Shown here: positions 8,190-17,021 of the stretch, in pieces
Layout: each line of letters begins with the position of its first letter
Position numbering within the stretch: position 1 is the first letter of the stretch
Source of the DNA: Pontibacter burrus
GTDB lineage: Bacteria; Bacteroidota; Bacteroidia; Cytophagales; Hymenobacteraceae
Length of the DNA stretch: 64,000 nt
Direction of reading: 5' to 3'
Assembly (NCBI RefSeq): GCF_010686685.1
Contig: NZ_JAAGWD010000004.1
Coordinates: 248,001-312,000, forward strand
Notes under the pieces: generated by a model
Told to the model about the DNA's origin: nothing
The model's database searches: none
What the model saw: the letters and a program-made list of their open reading frames with translations, nothing else
Made by a program: the position numbers and the translations under genes

Positions 8190-9890
8190 GTGGAAAATAA
8201 AAAGATCATACGACTGTTTAAGCTGGCTGCCGAGCTGATGGAGCTGCACGATGAGAACCCGTTTAAGGTACGCTCTTACGTGAATGGCGCCGCTACCCTG
8301 GAGCTGGTAGAAGAACCGCTCGCAGGCATGAGCCAGGCCACACTGGAAAGTATACAGGGGGTTGGTAAAGGCATTGCCGCTAAAATAATCGAGATAAACG
8401 AGGCCGGTTCTTTTGCCGAGCTGGACCAGATGCTGGCGGCCACTCCGCCCGGCGTAGTTGAGATGCTGCGCATTAAAGGCATTGGCCCTAAAAAAGTACG
8501 TACCATCTGGAAAGAACTGGGCACCGAAACCGTGGAAGAGTTGCTGGAAGCCTGCGAGCAGGACAAACTGAGCAAACTGAAAGGCTTTGGCGCTAAAACC
8601 CAGGAAAACATAAAACAGGCGCTGCTCTTCACCCAGCAAAACCGCGGCAAGCTGCTTTATGCCGAAGCCGAGCCCGCTGCCGAAGAACTGCTACAAACTA
8701 TAAAACAGGCTTTGCCCGATGCTAAAGTAGAAGTAGTTGGTGATGTGCGCCGCCGCATGGAGATTGTGGAAAGCCTGCAGTTTGTTGTGGCCACCGATAA
8801 CTATACCGACGCCTGCGAAAAGCTAAGCAAAATTGACGTGCTGGAGCAGGATGTGCGCAACTCCGGTCCCCGTGTATGGCGCGGCAACTATAGCTTAAAT
8901 GGCCTGACGGTCGAAATTAGACTGGTAGATGATGCCTGCTTTGCCAACGAAGTAGTACTGCGATCAGCCTCGGAAGCCCATCTGACGCAGGTGTTTGCTG
9001 CCGGTAAATGCATGCTGAACGTGCTCCGCGAAGAGAACCACAAAACCGAAGAAGATGTGTATAACGCAGCTGGTATGGCTTTTATAGTTCCGGAACTGCG
9101 TGAAGGCACCAATGAGCTGCAGCTGGCCATGGATAACAAGCTACCAAAACTGCTTGAGCTCTCCGACCTGAAAGGTATTCTGCACAACCACAGTACCTAT
9201 TCCGACGGTGCGCATACCTTAGAGCAAATGGCCACTTTCTGCCGTGACATGGGCTACCAGTATTTGGGCATTTCCGATCACAGCAAAACAGCCTCGTATG
9301 CCGGCGGTTTGCGTGAAGGCGATGTGCTACGCCAGCAAAAAGAGATAGATGAGCTGAACCAGAAACTGGCTCCATTCAAAATTTTCAAAGGCATTGAATC
9401 AGATATCCTGACCGATGGTTCGCTGGACTATGAAGAAGACATCCTGAAGACCTTTGATTTTATAGTTGCCAGCGTCCATAGTGTGCTGAACATGGATGAG
9501 AAAAAGGCAACCCAGCGCCTGATCACAGCCATCGAGAACCCATACACCACCATGCTCGGTCACCCGACTGGCAGGCTGCTGCTGCGCCGCGAAGGCTATC
9601 CTATCAATCATAAAATGGTCATTGATGCCTGCGCTGCCAACAACGTCATCATCGAAATAAACGCAAACCCCTGGCGCTTAGACCTGGACTGGCGTCACGT
9701 GCAATATGCTCTCGAAAAAGGAGTAATGCTCAGCATAAACCCAGACGCCCATCACACCAGCGGCTACGACGATATGAAGTACGGCGTGCTGGTAGGCCGC
9801 AAAGGCGGATTAACCAAAGAAATGACCTTTAATGCCAAGCCAGTTGAGGAAGTAGAAGCTTACTTTAACAAGCGCAAGGCTGGGATTTAA
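8190..9890 (+). CDS. polX: PolX-like protein: intact PHP domain, degenerate polymerase site
   Basis: 566 residues in the layout of bacterial family X polymerases with a PHP nuclease. Helix-hairpin-helix motifs are at 55-65 (IQGVGKGIAAK) and 94-103 (RIKGIGPKKV), the nucleotidyltransferase-like region at about 165-300, and the PHP domain at 328-566. PHP metal ligands look complete: HNHSTYSDG 332-340, ISDHS 361-365, GIESD 401-405, H430, GHP 458-460, NPDAHH 517-522. In the polymerase palm, the usual GDLDF is replaced by ESLQF (194-198) and the third Asp by Glu242. It therefore probably keeps nuclease or phosphoesterase activity but not nucleotide addition. GTG start chosen because the promoter lies just upstream. 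Confidence 0.88.
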   Translation: MENKKIIRLFKLAAELMELHDENPFKVRSYVNGAATLELVEEPLAGMSQATLESIQGVGKGIAAKIIEINEAGSFAELDQMLAATPPGVVEMLRIKGIGPKKVRTIWKELGTETVEELLEACEQDKLSKLKGFGAKTQENIKQALLFTQQNRGKLLYAEAEPAAEELLQTIKQALPDAKVEVVGDVRRRMEIVESLQFVVATDNYTDACEKLSKIDVLEQDVRNSGPRVWRGNYSLNGLTVEIRLVDDACFANEVVLRSASEAHLTQVFAAGKCMLNVLREENHKTEEDVYNAAGMAFIVPELREGTNELQLAMDNKLPKLLELSDLKGILHNHSTYSDGAHTLEQMATFCRDMGYQYLGISDHSKTASYAGGLREGDVLRQQKEIDELNQKLAPFKIFKGIESDILTDGSLDYEEDILKTFDFIVASVHSVLNMDEKKATQRLITAIENPYTTMLGHPTGRLLLRREGYPINHKMVIDACAANNVIIEINANPWRLDLDWRHVQYALEKGVMLSINPDAHHTSGYDDMKYGVLVGRKGGLTKEMTFNAKPVEEVEAYFNKRKAGI

Positions 9891-9963
9891 TTGTTGGTTG
9901 TTAATTGCTGATTGTTAACTCGGCTATAGTTTAAATTTACTTTATAAAGCTTTGGCCAAAGTA

Positions 9964-10045
9964 TAAACCCACCCCTAGCCCCTCCCAAGAGGGGAATTAT
10001 ACTTTGGCTGAAAATCCCCTCTTGGGAGGGGTAGGGGTGGGTTTA
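9964..10045. repeat. Large C-rich inverted repeat
   Basis: Arms at 9964-9995 and 10015-10045 pair along their whole length with one bulged base; the loop is 19 bases. The core is CCCCTCCCAAGAGGGGA, the same unit as in the 2428-2810 array, here present as two copies head to head. It lies between two plus-strand genes, 74 bases after the PolX stop, and could end that transcript although no T-run follows. Confidence 0.8.
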
Positions 10046-10108
10046 CAGCAGGAGAAAATAAACTATAGTTTTCCCGATCTAGTTATCCTTTAAATCATAT
10101 AGCCCACA

Positions 10109-11089
10109 TTGCAACAGAAGAAGCTTAAAATACTCATCATCCGGTTCAGTTCGATCGGGGATATAATTTACACCACGCCGGTAGTCCGTTGCCTGAAGCA
10201 GCAGGTTCCGGGCGTGGAAATCCATTACCTGACCAAACCCGGTTTCCGGTTTATACTGGACAACAACCCTTACGTGGATAAACTCCACCTGCTAAAGGAA
10301 AAACTAAACGACACCATTCAGGACCTGCGCGCGGAAAAGTACGACTATGTAATAGACCTGCACAACAGCCTGCGCTCTGTGCTGGTGAAGTATAAGCTGG
10401 GTGTAAAATTCTCTACGTTCAAGAAGCAGCGCATCCGCAAAATTCTGGCGCTTAAGTTTAAGCTAAATACCGTAAAGCCAACCCACCTGGTAGACCGCTA
10501 CCTCGAAACGGTAAAGTTCCTGGGAGTAGTAAACGACCAGAAACCGGTAGACTACTTCCTGCCTGGCAACTATAGTTTGAGGACGCTTCTACCGGAAACG
10601 CACCAGCAGGATTATGTCGCTTTTATAATTGGCGCCACACACTTTACCAAACGCATGCCGAACGAGCAGGTAGTTAGTATCTGCAACTCACTGAACAAGC
10701 CGGTTGTGTTGCTGGGCGGCAAAGATGTGGAAGAAAACGGTGCCATTATAGCCGAAGCGGCTGGCTCTAACGTTTACAATGCCTGCGGCAAACTGAACAT
10801 GAACGAGTCGGTGTACGTGGTGAAACAGGCAGCTAAAGTAGTCGGGTTCGATACCGGGCTTACACACATTTCTGAAGCCTTTGATAAAAACTTGGTAACG
10901 ATCTGGGGAAGCACCGTGCCGGAGTTACTGGGCGTGCAGCCATACCAGGTTACCAAACATTACGAGGCTGGAGTGGAGCTGCCATGCCGACCATGCACCA
11001 AGTTCGGAAGATCAGAATGTCCACTCGGGCACTTTAAATGCATGCGCGATATTGATGAGCAGGCTATAGTTGGGTTTGTGAATAATTGA
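10109..11089 (+). CDS. Glycosyltransferase family 9 (heptosyltransferase-like)
   Basis: 326 residues of the GT-B fold family that adds heptose or a related sugar to the lipopolysaccharide core at the inner membrane. The N-terminal ILIIRFSSIGDIIYTTP is the typical acceptor-side loop. The donor-side region has VVLLGGKDVEENGAII and VVGFDTGLTHISEAF (the DTG...H motif), followed by TIWGSTVPE. The C-terminal cysteine cluster CRPC...CPLGHFKC is common in this family. A TTG start is chosen because a stop codon lies just upstream in frame and no ATG exists before the conserved N-terminus. Exact sugar unknown. Confidence 0.88.
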   Translation: MQQKKLKILIIRFSSIGDIIYTTPVVRCLKQQVPGVEIHYLTKPGFRFILDNNPYVDKLHLLKEKLNDTIQDLRAEKYDYVIDLHNSLRSVLVKYKLGVKFSTFKKQRIRKILALKFKLNTVKPTHLVDRYLETVKFLGVVNDQKPVDYFLPGNYSLRTLLPETHQQDYVAFIIGATHFTKRMPNEQVVSICNSLNKPVVLLGGKDVEENGAIIAEAAGSNVYNACGKLNMNESVYVVKQAAKVVGFDTGLTHISEAFDKNLVTIWGSTVPELLGVQPYQVTKHYEAGVELPCRPCTKFGRSECPLGHFKCMRDIDEQAIVGFVNN

Positions 11090-11140
11090 TCTGGCGTCAG
11101 CTATAGTTTTGTCGGTCATCAACTATAAGCTATAACCCAT

Positions 11141-11181
11141 AAAAATCGGCCCCGCAGGTTTATAGTTCCTGCGGGGCCGAT
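11141..11181. terminator. Bidirectional terminator between convergent genes
   Basis: 14-bp GC-rich arms (ATCGGCCCCGCAGG and its complement) at 11145-11158 and 11168-11181. The A-run at 11141-11145 gives a U-tract for the minus-strand gene. The 9-base loop is TTTATAGTT. It lies between the convergent glycosyltransferase and TraB/GumN genes. Confidence 0.8.
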
Positions 11182-11204
11182 CTGGTTATTAACTATAGTA
11201 GTTT

Positions 11205-12149
11205 CTACTGCAATGGCTTTACTGTATAGCCAGCGCTACGCAGCAACTCTATCAAACCGTTCTGGCCTGGTAAGTGCATCGCCCCCACCGCTATAAACAT
11301 CGACTGCTCCTTCATGATAGCAGGTAACTGTGTCATCCAGTTTTTGTTACGGTCGTCTACTATGTAGGCCATATCTTCTCCGCCTGTCAGTTTGTTGTAT
11401 TCTACTGATACATCCCACATGCCAGCCAGGTCTTTCTCAAGGTACAAAGCAGACAGGTTTTTAGATGCTTCTATCACTTTCTCTTTGTTCTTCACATATT
11501 CTACCAGTTGGGTAGCCTGCTTGTCTATAGGGTAGTGGTCGTACAAAATGTTAAACTGCTGCTCCAGTGTTTCCAGCGATGTGATTTTTTTGCCATTCTT
11601 GCGGCCGGTATTAGCAAAGTAAGCATCAAGCGCCTGGCCCGTGTACTGCTTCACCACTTCCTGTTTCTGATATTCGGTCATGCTCAGCATCAGCATCAGT
11701 GTCACCGGTTTCATCTGGTCGAGCATTCTCAGGTCGTAGCCCAGGGTTTGCTTTACTTCCTGGCCCACCAGGGCAAAATCTTCAGCGCTTAGCAGAGACG
11801 AAATTTTATTGTCAGGCATAACCATTTTGGCGCCCATCTGCATCATTTTAGCGGAGTCTAATTCCACTTCCACCACAACCCCTTTGCTCTGTTCAAAGCG
11901 TGCTTTTACTTCAGGCACGGTGTTCAGGTAGCTGTCGTTTAGCAGGTGGTAAGTACCATACAGGTAAGAAGGTTGTTTAAGCCCGTTGCCGCTCACTTCC
12001 CAGAGCAATGATTTGGCTGCAACATTCTTTTCTGCTGTTTTTGTTTTTGACTGGCGCGATTTTACTTTCTGAGCCTCGCCAATTACTGGGTTAAACAGGA
12101 AGGCAATAACGATCAGGAACAGGCAGGCAATTTTGTTTTTGTTATTCAT
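11205..12149 (-). CDS. TraB/GumN family protein
   Basis: 314 residues from the ATG at 12149. That start gives a clear signal peptide (NKIACLFLIVIAFLF, then EAQ); the frame is open further upstream but would run into the divergent gene at 12260. Family signatures are LLWEVSGNGLKQPSYLYGTYH near the mature N-terminus (GTYH motif), VVVEVELD, and the C-terminal FIAVGAMHLPGQNGLIELL. The TraB/GumN fold is thought to be a metallopeptidase-like or ligand-binding domain. Predicted periplasmic; biological role in this clade unknown. Confidence 0.88.
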   Translation of the reverse strand: MNNKNKIACLFLIVIAFLFNPVIGEAQKVKSRQSKTKTAEKNVAAKSLLWEVSGNGLKQPSYLYGTYHLLNDSYLNTVPEVKARFEQSKGVVVEVELDSAKMMQMGAKMVMPDNKISSLLSAEDFALVGQEVKQTLGYDLRMLDQMKPVTLMLMLSMTEYQKQEVVKQYTGQALDAYFANTGRKNGKKITSLETLEQQFNILYDHYPIDKQATQLVEYVKNKEKVIEASKNLSALYLEKDLAGMWDVSVEYNKLTGGEDMAYIVDDRNKNWMTQLPAIMKEQSMFIAVGAMHLPGQNGLIELLRSAGYTVKPLQ

Positions 12150-12259
12150 TAGTAAGGATAAAGATGAATAATAGTATAGATAGTAAGGTAAAGTATTCAG
12201 AACTTTGAGGCCGAAACTATAGCAGCCGTTGCGCTGTAAAAATCCGAATAACAAATAAG

Positions 12260-12673
12260 ATGCACAACTATAATCTGGCCTGGCAGCCAACCGAAACCCA
12301 ATTTTTAGAAGCGCTGCTGCTGGCAACCGGAGGTGAAGGTGCTGCGCCTCTGCAGGAAGTACTACTTATGGCCGATGCTATAGATGGTACAGTATTTACC
12401 TTAAAAGAAGTAGAGCAAGCGCTGGAAAAACTGGTGGCAGCGCAGGTAATAACGGTACAGAAAAATAAGTTGGCTATAGTTGCAGAGTTCCTGCAACGCT
12501 ACGAGGCTGCTACCCTGCAGCAGGGCTTAACCGAAAATAACAGCGTGTTGTTACATCTGTTGGAGCAGCAAACTATAACCGAAGAAACTATAAAAACCGC
12601 CAAAGAAGGCGAGTTGAAGAAATATAAGCTCAAGAACCACTACCAGGCATACCAGGAGCAGTTTGGTGGGTAG
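12260..12673 (+). CDS. Unrecognised cytoplasmic protein
   Basis: 137 residues, mainly helical (LLATGGEGAAPLQEVLLMAD, then a long segment rich in Leu, Glu and Ala), without signal peptide or membrane helix. The arrangement of short helices followed by VITVQKNKLAIVAEF could be a winged-helix-like unit, but I would not name it. Divergent from TraB/GumN with 110 bases between start codons. Contains two CTATAG elements in frame. Confidence 0.55.
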   Translation: MHNYNLAWQPTETQFLEALLLATGGEGAAPLQEVLLMADAIDGTVFTLKEVEQALEKLVAAQVITVQKNKLAIVAEFLQRYEAATLQQGLTENNSVLLHLLEQQTITEETIKTAKEGELKKYKLKNHYQAYQEQFGG

Positions 12674-12709
12674 TTATAAACTTGGAAATTTGAAGATGAG
12701 TAAAGGATC

Positions 12710-12765
12710 GCTGTTCCGGATTTCTTAATCTGGGACTAAAACTGAAGCGGATTTACTAATCCGCG
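12710..12765 (-). repeat. REP-like hairpin pair, copy 1 (degenerate)
   Basis: Two imperfect short palindromes, TTCCGGATTTCTTAATCTGG and GCGGATTTACTAATCCGC, the same pair as at 25273-25323 but in reverse order. Intergenic, between a plus-strand and a minus-strand gene end. Confidence 0.65.
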
Positions 12766-12860
12766 TTTGTAGTAATTTGAGGATCAGGAAATCCCAGAAA
12801 GAGTTGAGCCGCATAGACCTCACAGTGTATTCCAGACCTGTGAGTGTCGAACTATAAAAG

Positions 12861-12890
12861 AAAAGCCGCTGAGAACATCAGCGGCTTTTA
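12861..12890. terminator. Bidirectional terminator for serS and the 12260 gene
   Basis: Perfect arms AAAAGCCGCTGA and TCAGCGGCTTTT around a GAACA-type loop. It lies between convergent genes and has A and T runs on both sides. Confidence 0.8.
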
Positions 12891-12940
12891 TATTTCAGCG
12901 GAGCTTCATCTCCACATCTTCAAATTCTCAAATCTCCAAA

Positions 12941-14215
12941 TCAACTAATCTTCTCAAACCCTAAATATGGGTGCAGCACTTTTGGCATGTTAATACCTTC
13001 TGGTGTCTGGTTATTTTCCAGAATAGCAGCAACGATACGCGGCAAGGCAAGGGCGCTACCATTTAACGTGTGCAGCAGCTGCGTTTTACCGCTCTCGTTT
13101 TTGTAGCGCAGCTTAAGGCGGTTAGCCTGGTACGTTTCAAAATTACTGCAAGAGCTTACTTCCAGCCAGCGACCTTGCGCTGTAGAGTACACTTCCATGT
13201 CGTAGGTAAGGGCAGAGGTAAAGCCCATGTCGCCACCGCACAGGCGCAGCACACGGTAAGGCAGTTCCAGTTTCTGCAACAGGCCCTGTATGTAGCTGCT
13301 CATTTCCTCCAGCGTTTCATACGACTTCTCCGGCAGCGTAACCTGTACAATTTCTACTTTATCAAACTGGTGCAGACGGTTCAGACCGCGTACATCAGCA
13401 CCCCATGAGCCAGCTTCTCTTCTGAAGCATGGTGTATGGCCCGCATTTTTGATCGGCAGTTTCTCAACCGGTACAATTTCGTCGCGGTACAGGTTTGTGA
13501 TCGGTACCTCAGCTGTTGGGATCAGGTAATAGTTATCTTCCGTAGCGTGGTACATCTGGCCATCTTTATCTGGCAACTGGCCTGTGCCGTAACCCGATGC
13601 CTCGTTTACCAGAATTGGCGGCTGCACTTCCACATAACCGGCTTTCAGAGCTTCATCTAAAAAGAAGTTGATAAGCGCGCGCTGTAAACGGGCTCCCTGC
13701 TTTTTATAAACCGGGAAACCGGCACCTGTTATCTTATTGCCCAGGTCAAAATCAATGATGTCGTATTTCTGGATAAGCTCCCAGTGAGGCAGCGCACCTG
13801 CATGAAGCGTTGGTATTTCGCCGTGCTGCAGCACCACTTCATTATCTTCAGCCGACCTGCCCTGCGGCACACTTTCGTGTGGTATGTTAGGCAGTTTATA
13901 TAAGGCAGCCTGTAGTTCTTCTTCCAGCGTGGTTAGCTGCTCGGCAAGTGTCTTGGCCTGCTGCTTTAATTCTGTAGTCTGTGTTTTATAAGATTCGGCT
14001 TTTTCGCGCTCGCCGTTCTTCATCAGAATTCCGATCTCTTTGGAGATGCTGTTCGACCTGGCCTGCAGCTCATCGTGCTCGCTCTGTACCTGCCGGCGAC
14101 GCTGGTCAAGGTCCAGAACGGCAGCAACTTCCTGGGCTGCGTTCTTATAGTTTCTTTTGTTTAGGCCTGCCACTACCAGGTCTGTCTGCTCTCTTAAAAC
14201 GGATAGTTGTAGCAT
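12941..14215 (-). CDS. serS: Seryl-tRNA synthetase
   Basis: Charges tRNA-Ser with serine in the cytoplasm; a class II synthetase. 424 residues, standard length. The N-terminal 110 residues form the long antiparallel coiled-coil arm that reaches the tRNA (LQARSNSISKEIGILMKNGE). The catalytic core shows motif 2 (PCFRREAGSWGADVRGLNR, HQFDKVEI) and motif 3 (TLNGSALALPRIVAAILEN). Monocistronic, with its own predicted promoter and terminator. No CTATAGTT copy inside the gene. Confidence 0.97.
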   Translation of the reverse strand: MLQLSVLREQTDLVVAGLNKRNYKNAAQEVAAVLDLDQRRRQVQSEHDELQARSNSISKEIGILMKNGEREKAESYKTQTTELKQQAKTLAEQLTTLEEELQAALYKLPNIPHESVPQGRSAEDNEVVLQHGEIPTLHAGALPHWELIQKYDIIDFDLGNKITGAGFPVYKKQGARLQRALINFFLDEALKAGYVEVQPPILVNEASGYGTGQLPDKDGQMYHATEDNYYLIPTAEVPITNLYRDEIVPVEKLPIKNAGHTPCFRREAGSWGADVRGLNRLHQFDKVEIVQVTLPEKSYETLEEMSSYIQGLLQKLELPYRVLRLCGGDMGFTSALTYDMEVYSTAQGRWLEVSSCSNFETYQANRLKLRYKNESGKTQLLHTLNGSALALPRIVAAILENNQTPEGINMPKVLHPYLGFEKIS

Positions 14216-14237
14216 AATAGAGTGTTAAGTATAGGTA

Positions 14238-14245
14238 CAAAAATA
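14238..14245 (-). promoter_or_regulatory. Predicted -7 box for serS
   Basis: Minus-strand TATTTTTG fits TAnnTTTG and lies 22 bases before the serS start codon. Confidence 0.4.
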
Positions 14246-14504
14246 TACTTTTTTGCGTAGTACGTGGCAATTCCAGAATCTTTTACATCTTTTATGAAAC
14301 ATTTTAGATAAAATGACCCGTAATATTTGTTAATTAGGTGCTATTGCAATAACATTGCAGTGCATTTTATAGAAGGCCCTTCCTGAGCCTCACAAATTCT
14401 ACGCTATCTATTCAGTTTCCTGATTTTATAATTAAGACTTAGACTCTCGCTGCGTTCGCGTATCAACACGCTTCCGGCAATATATTAACCACCATACCAC
14501 ATTT

Positions 14505-16289
14505 ATGTACAATATTGAAGAATTGAAAGACCGGCTTCTTTCAGAACTCAAGGAAATTGCAGAAGACCTGGGTGTTAAAAACTTTAAAAAGCTTAGCAAA
14601 CAGGATCTTATCTACAAAATCCTGGACCAGCAAGCTATAACCCCGCCTGAAAAATTGCCTAAAAAATACAAAACGCCTGTAGGCGCAGCGACCCCAGCGC
14701 CAGAGTCATCTTCTGAAATCACTACTGAAGTTGCCGAAGCCCCAGTTGCAGCCGAGGCACCAGCTTTAGAAGAAAGCAAACCTGTAGTTCGTGCCGAAAG
14801 GCCGGAGCGTGCACCGCGACCTGCCCCTGCGCCCGCCAAAGACCATGGCCCGCAGCAGCAACGCGAACGCATACAGCCACGCCGCGACAACCGCGAGCAA
14901 GCCGTAGCTGAGCCACGCGCCGAAGTACGCGAACCGAGACCGGAGCGTACTGAGAATCAGAACCGCGAGCCAAGACCGGAACGCGTTGAGAACCAGGCAA
15001 GAGAGCAGCGCCCTGAGCGCAACGACAACCGCGAACAACGCCAGGACAACCGTGAGCAACGCCCTGACAACCGCGATCAGTCAAACAGAAACGACAACCG
15101 CCACGATAATAACCAGCGTCGCAATCAGCAGCAGCAACAGCAGGTTAATGCATCTACCAGCAATTTCAAGGAGTTTGACGGAATTATCCTAAACGAGGGT
15201 GTTCTGGAGCTGATGCAGGACGGGTATGGTTTCCTGCGCTCTACGCACTACAACTACCTGGCATCTCCGGATGATATTTATGTATCGCCATCTCAGATAA
15301 AGCTATTTGGATTAAAAACAGGTGATACTGTAAAAGGCCAGATCCGCCCACCAAAAGAAGGCGAGAAATATTTTGCACTACTTAAAGTAGATTCTGTAAA
15401 CGGCCGTACTACTGAGGAAATCCGTGACCGTATCCCGTTCCAACATTTAACGCCGCTTTTCCCGGAAGAGCGTTTAAAATTAACTACCAGGCCAAGCCAG
15501 TTATCAACCCGTATATTGGACCTTTTTGCCCCGATCGGTAAAGGCCAGCGTGGTATGATTGTGGCGCAGCCTAAAACAGGTAAAACTGTGTTATTAAAAG
15601 AGATAGCCAACGCTATTTCTGAAAACCACCCGGAAGTTTACCTGATGATCCTGCTGATTGACGAGCGCCCTGAAGAGGTAACCGACATGGCCCGCAGCGT
15701 AAAGGCAGAAGTAATTGCCTCTACGTTTGATGAGACTGCCGAGCGCCACGTAAAGGTATCGAGCATTGTACTGGACAAAGCGAAGCGTATGGTAGAGTGC
15801 GGCCACGATGTGGTTATTCTACTGGATTCTATCACACGTCTGGCACGTGCTTATAACACCGTAGTTCCATCATCTGGTAAGATCCTGTCGGGTGGTGTGG
15901 ATGCCAACGCGCTGCACAAGCCGAAGCGTTTCTTTGGTGCTGCCCGTAACGTAGAGAACGGTGGTTCACTTACCATCATCGCTACTGCGCTTATCGACAC
16001 TGGTTCTAAAATGGACGAGGTTATCTTTGAAGAATTTAAAGGTACCGGTAACATGGAACTTCAGCTGGATCGTAAGCTGGCTAACAAGCGTATCTACCCG
16101 GCTATCGACGTGCCTGCATCTGGTACGCGCCGCGAAGACCTGCTGATGGACAGAGACGAGTTGAACCGTGTTTGGATCCTGCGCAAGTTTATGTCGGATA
16201 TGAACTCGGTAGAAGCTATGGAGTTCCTGAAAGACAGAATGGTAGGCACCAAGAGCAACGAAGAGTTCCTGATCTCGATGAACGGCTAA
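14505..16289 (+). CDS. rho: Transcription termination factor Rho with long disordered insert
   Basis: 594 residues, about 175 longer than E. coli Rho. Order: SAP-like Rho N-domain (1-45); low-complexity insert (50-222) rich in Pro/Ala, then Arg/Glu/Asn/Gln repeats such as REPRPER and [15 protein letters not shown]-binding cold-shock-like domain with GYGFLR (240-245); RecA-type ATPase with Walker A QPKTGKT (355-361), [12 protein letters not shown] and [12 protein letters not shown]. It unwinds RNA to end transcription. The insert type is known in Bacteroidota Rho and is linked to phase separation in B. thetaiotaomicron. Preceded by 289 bases without a gene; a strong terminator follows the stop. 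Confidence 0.97.
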   Translation: MYNIEELKDRLLSELKEIAEDLGVKNFKKLSKQDLIYKILDQQAITPPEKLPKKYKTPVGAATPAPESSSEITTEVAEAPVAAEAPALEESKPVVRAERPERAPRPAPAPAKDHGPQQQRERIQPRRDNREQAVAEPRAEVREPRPERTENQNREPRPERVENQAREQRPERNDNREQRQDNREQRPDNRDQSNRNDNRHDNNQRRNQQQQQQVNASTSNFKEFDGIILNEGVLELMQDGYGFLRSTHYNYLASPDDIYVSPSQIKLFGLKTGDTVKGQIRPPKEGEKYFALLKVDSVNGRTTEEIRDRIPFQHLTPLFPEERLKLTTRPSQLSTRILDLFAPIGKGQRGMIVAQPKTGKTVLLKEIANAISENHPEVYLMILLIDERPEEVTDMARSVKAEVIASTFDETAERHVKVSSIVLDKAKRMVECGHDVVILLDSITRLARAYNTVVPSSGKILSGGVDANALHKPKRFFGAARNVENGGSLTIIATALIDTGSKMDEVIFEEFKGTGNMELQLDRKLANKRIYPAIDVPASGTRREDLLMDRDELNRVWILRKFMSDMNSVEAMEFLKDRMVGTKSNEEFLISMNG

Positions 16290-16311
16290 ACTATAGTTTA
16301 GCACCAATTAT

Positions 16312-16351
16312 AAAAGAACGGCCTGCAGCTATAGTTGCAGGCCGTTCTTTT
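16312..16351. terminator. rho terminator
   Basis: 16-bp perfect arms (AAAAGAACGGCCTGCA and its complement) with a loop that contains CTATAGT, followed by T residues. It begins 22 bases after the rho stop. Confidence 0.9.
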
Positions 16352-16381
16352 TGATTGCTATATTGTTGAATTGTTAAATGG

Positions 16382-16424
16382 TTGTCTGAATCAGGATTTT
16401 CAGGATTAAAGGATTGACAGGATT
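16382..16424 (+). repeat. CTGAATCAGGAT-type dispersed repeat, copy 2
   Basis: GTCTGAATCAGGATTTTCAGG followed by ATTAAAGGATTGACAGGATT, nearly identical to the copy at 2371-2415. It is followed by a low-complexity run of CTAACTTTC-like motifs (16436-16470) that recurs near 17985-18016. Confidence 0.7.
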
Positions 16425-16487
16425 CGATGTAACCTTCTAACTTTCTAACTTCCCAACTTTCTAACTCACAAACTCTTAAACTATAGC

Positions 16488-16961
16488 TCATTGCCAGAAA
16501 CTATGCTCTGGCTGGTTGAGGCGGTAGTAAACATAGGTGGCTGCGAACCCGAAAAAGATATGGCTGAACACAAGGGTAATAAGGTACTTTTCGAGTTGGA
16601 TGATCGGTGGTTTGGGGTGGATCATGAAGAAAAAATACCAGATGATCATGGCCAGGATGCCGTTGTCAAAACCGATGAGCAGACTCCATGATGCGGTAAC
16701 AGTGCCTACACCGGATTCCCAAAGCGCCAGGTAACCAATAATATATAAAATGCCCACTAAAAAGTGCGCCACATTGCCAAAAAGCTTCGTGCTGAATGAT
16801 CTTGAAAGGCTACCATCGGGGTGGGTGCGGCCAAGTAACATAGTGCCCAACAACTGTGGAACATTAAGTACCCGGTGCGTAACAAGTGAGAGCAGGTATA
16901 AAATCAGGTTCATAGCGGCTGTGCCGGCTAGTCCCGCCAAAATCGCATAGAGAAGTTTCAC
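16488..16961 (-). CDS. Four-helix integral membrane protein
   Basis: 157 residues from the GTG at 16961, chosen because the hydrophobic N-terminus begins there; a TTG at 16994 would add 11 basic residues. About four membrane segments: KLLYAILAGLAGTAAMN, a glycine/leucine helix after FSTKLFGNVAHFLVG, LLIGFDNGILAMIIWYFFF, and LVFSHIFFGFAATYVYY. No family recognised with confidence; it somewhat resembles small conserved membrane proteins of the YagU/DUF6789 sort. Sixty bases downstream of the UbiA gene on the same strand, so possibly co-transcribed. Confidence 0.6.
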   Translation of the reverse strand: MKLLYAILAGLAGTAAMNLILYLLSLVTHRVLNVPQLLGTMLLGRTHPDGSLSRSFSTKLFGNVAHFLVGILYIIGYLALWESGVGTVTASWSLLIGFDNGILAMIIWYFFFMIHPKPPIIQLEKYLITLVFSHIFFGFAATYVYYRLNQPEHSFWQ

Positions 16962-17021
16962 AAAATGCAGCTGTTTTTTACACCTTATACGCAATACTGC
17001 CAGATAGTTATATAGTGTAGT

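Noticed and set aside
12150..12326. N-terminal extension of the TraB/GumN gene
   Set aside because: It would overlap the divergent gene at 12260 and bury the signal peptide; the ATG at 12149 fits better.
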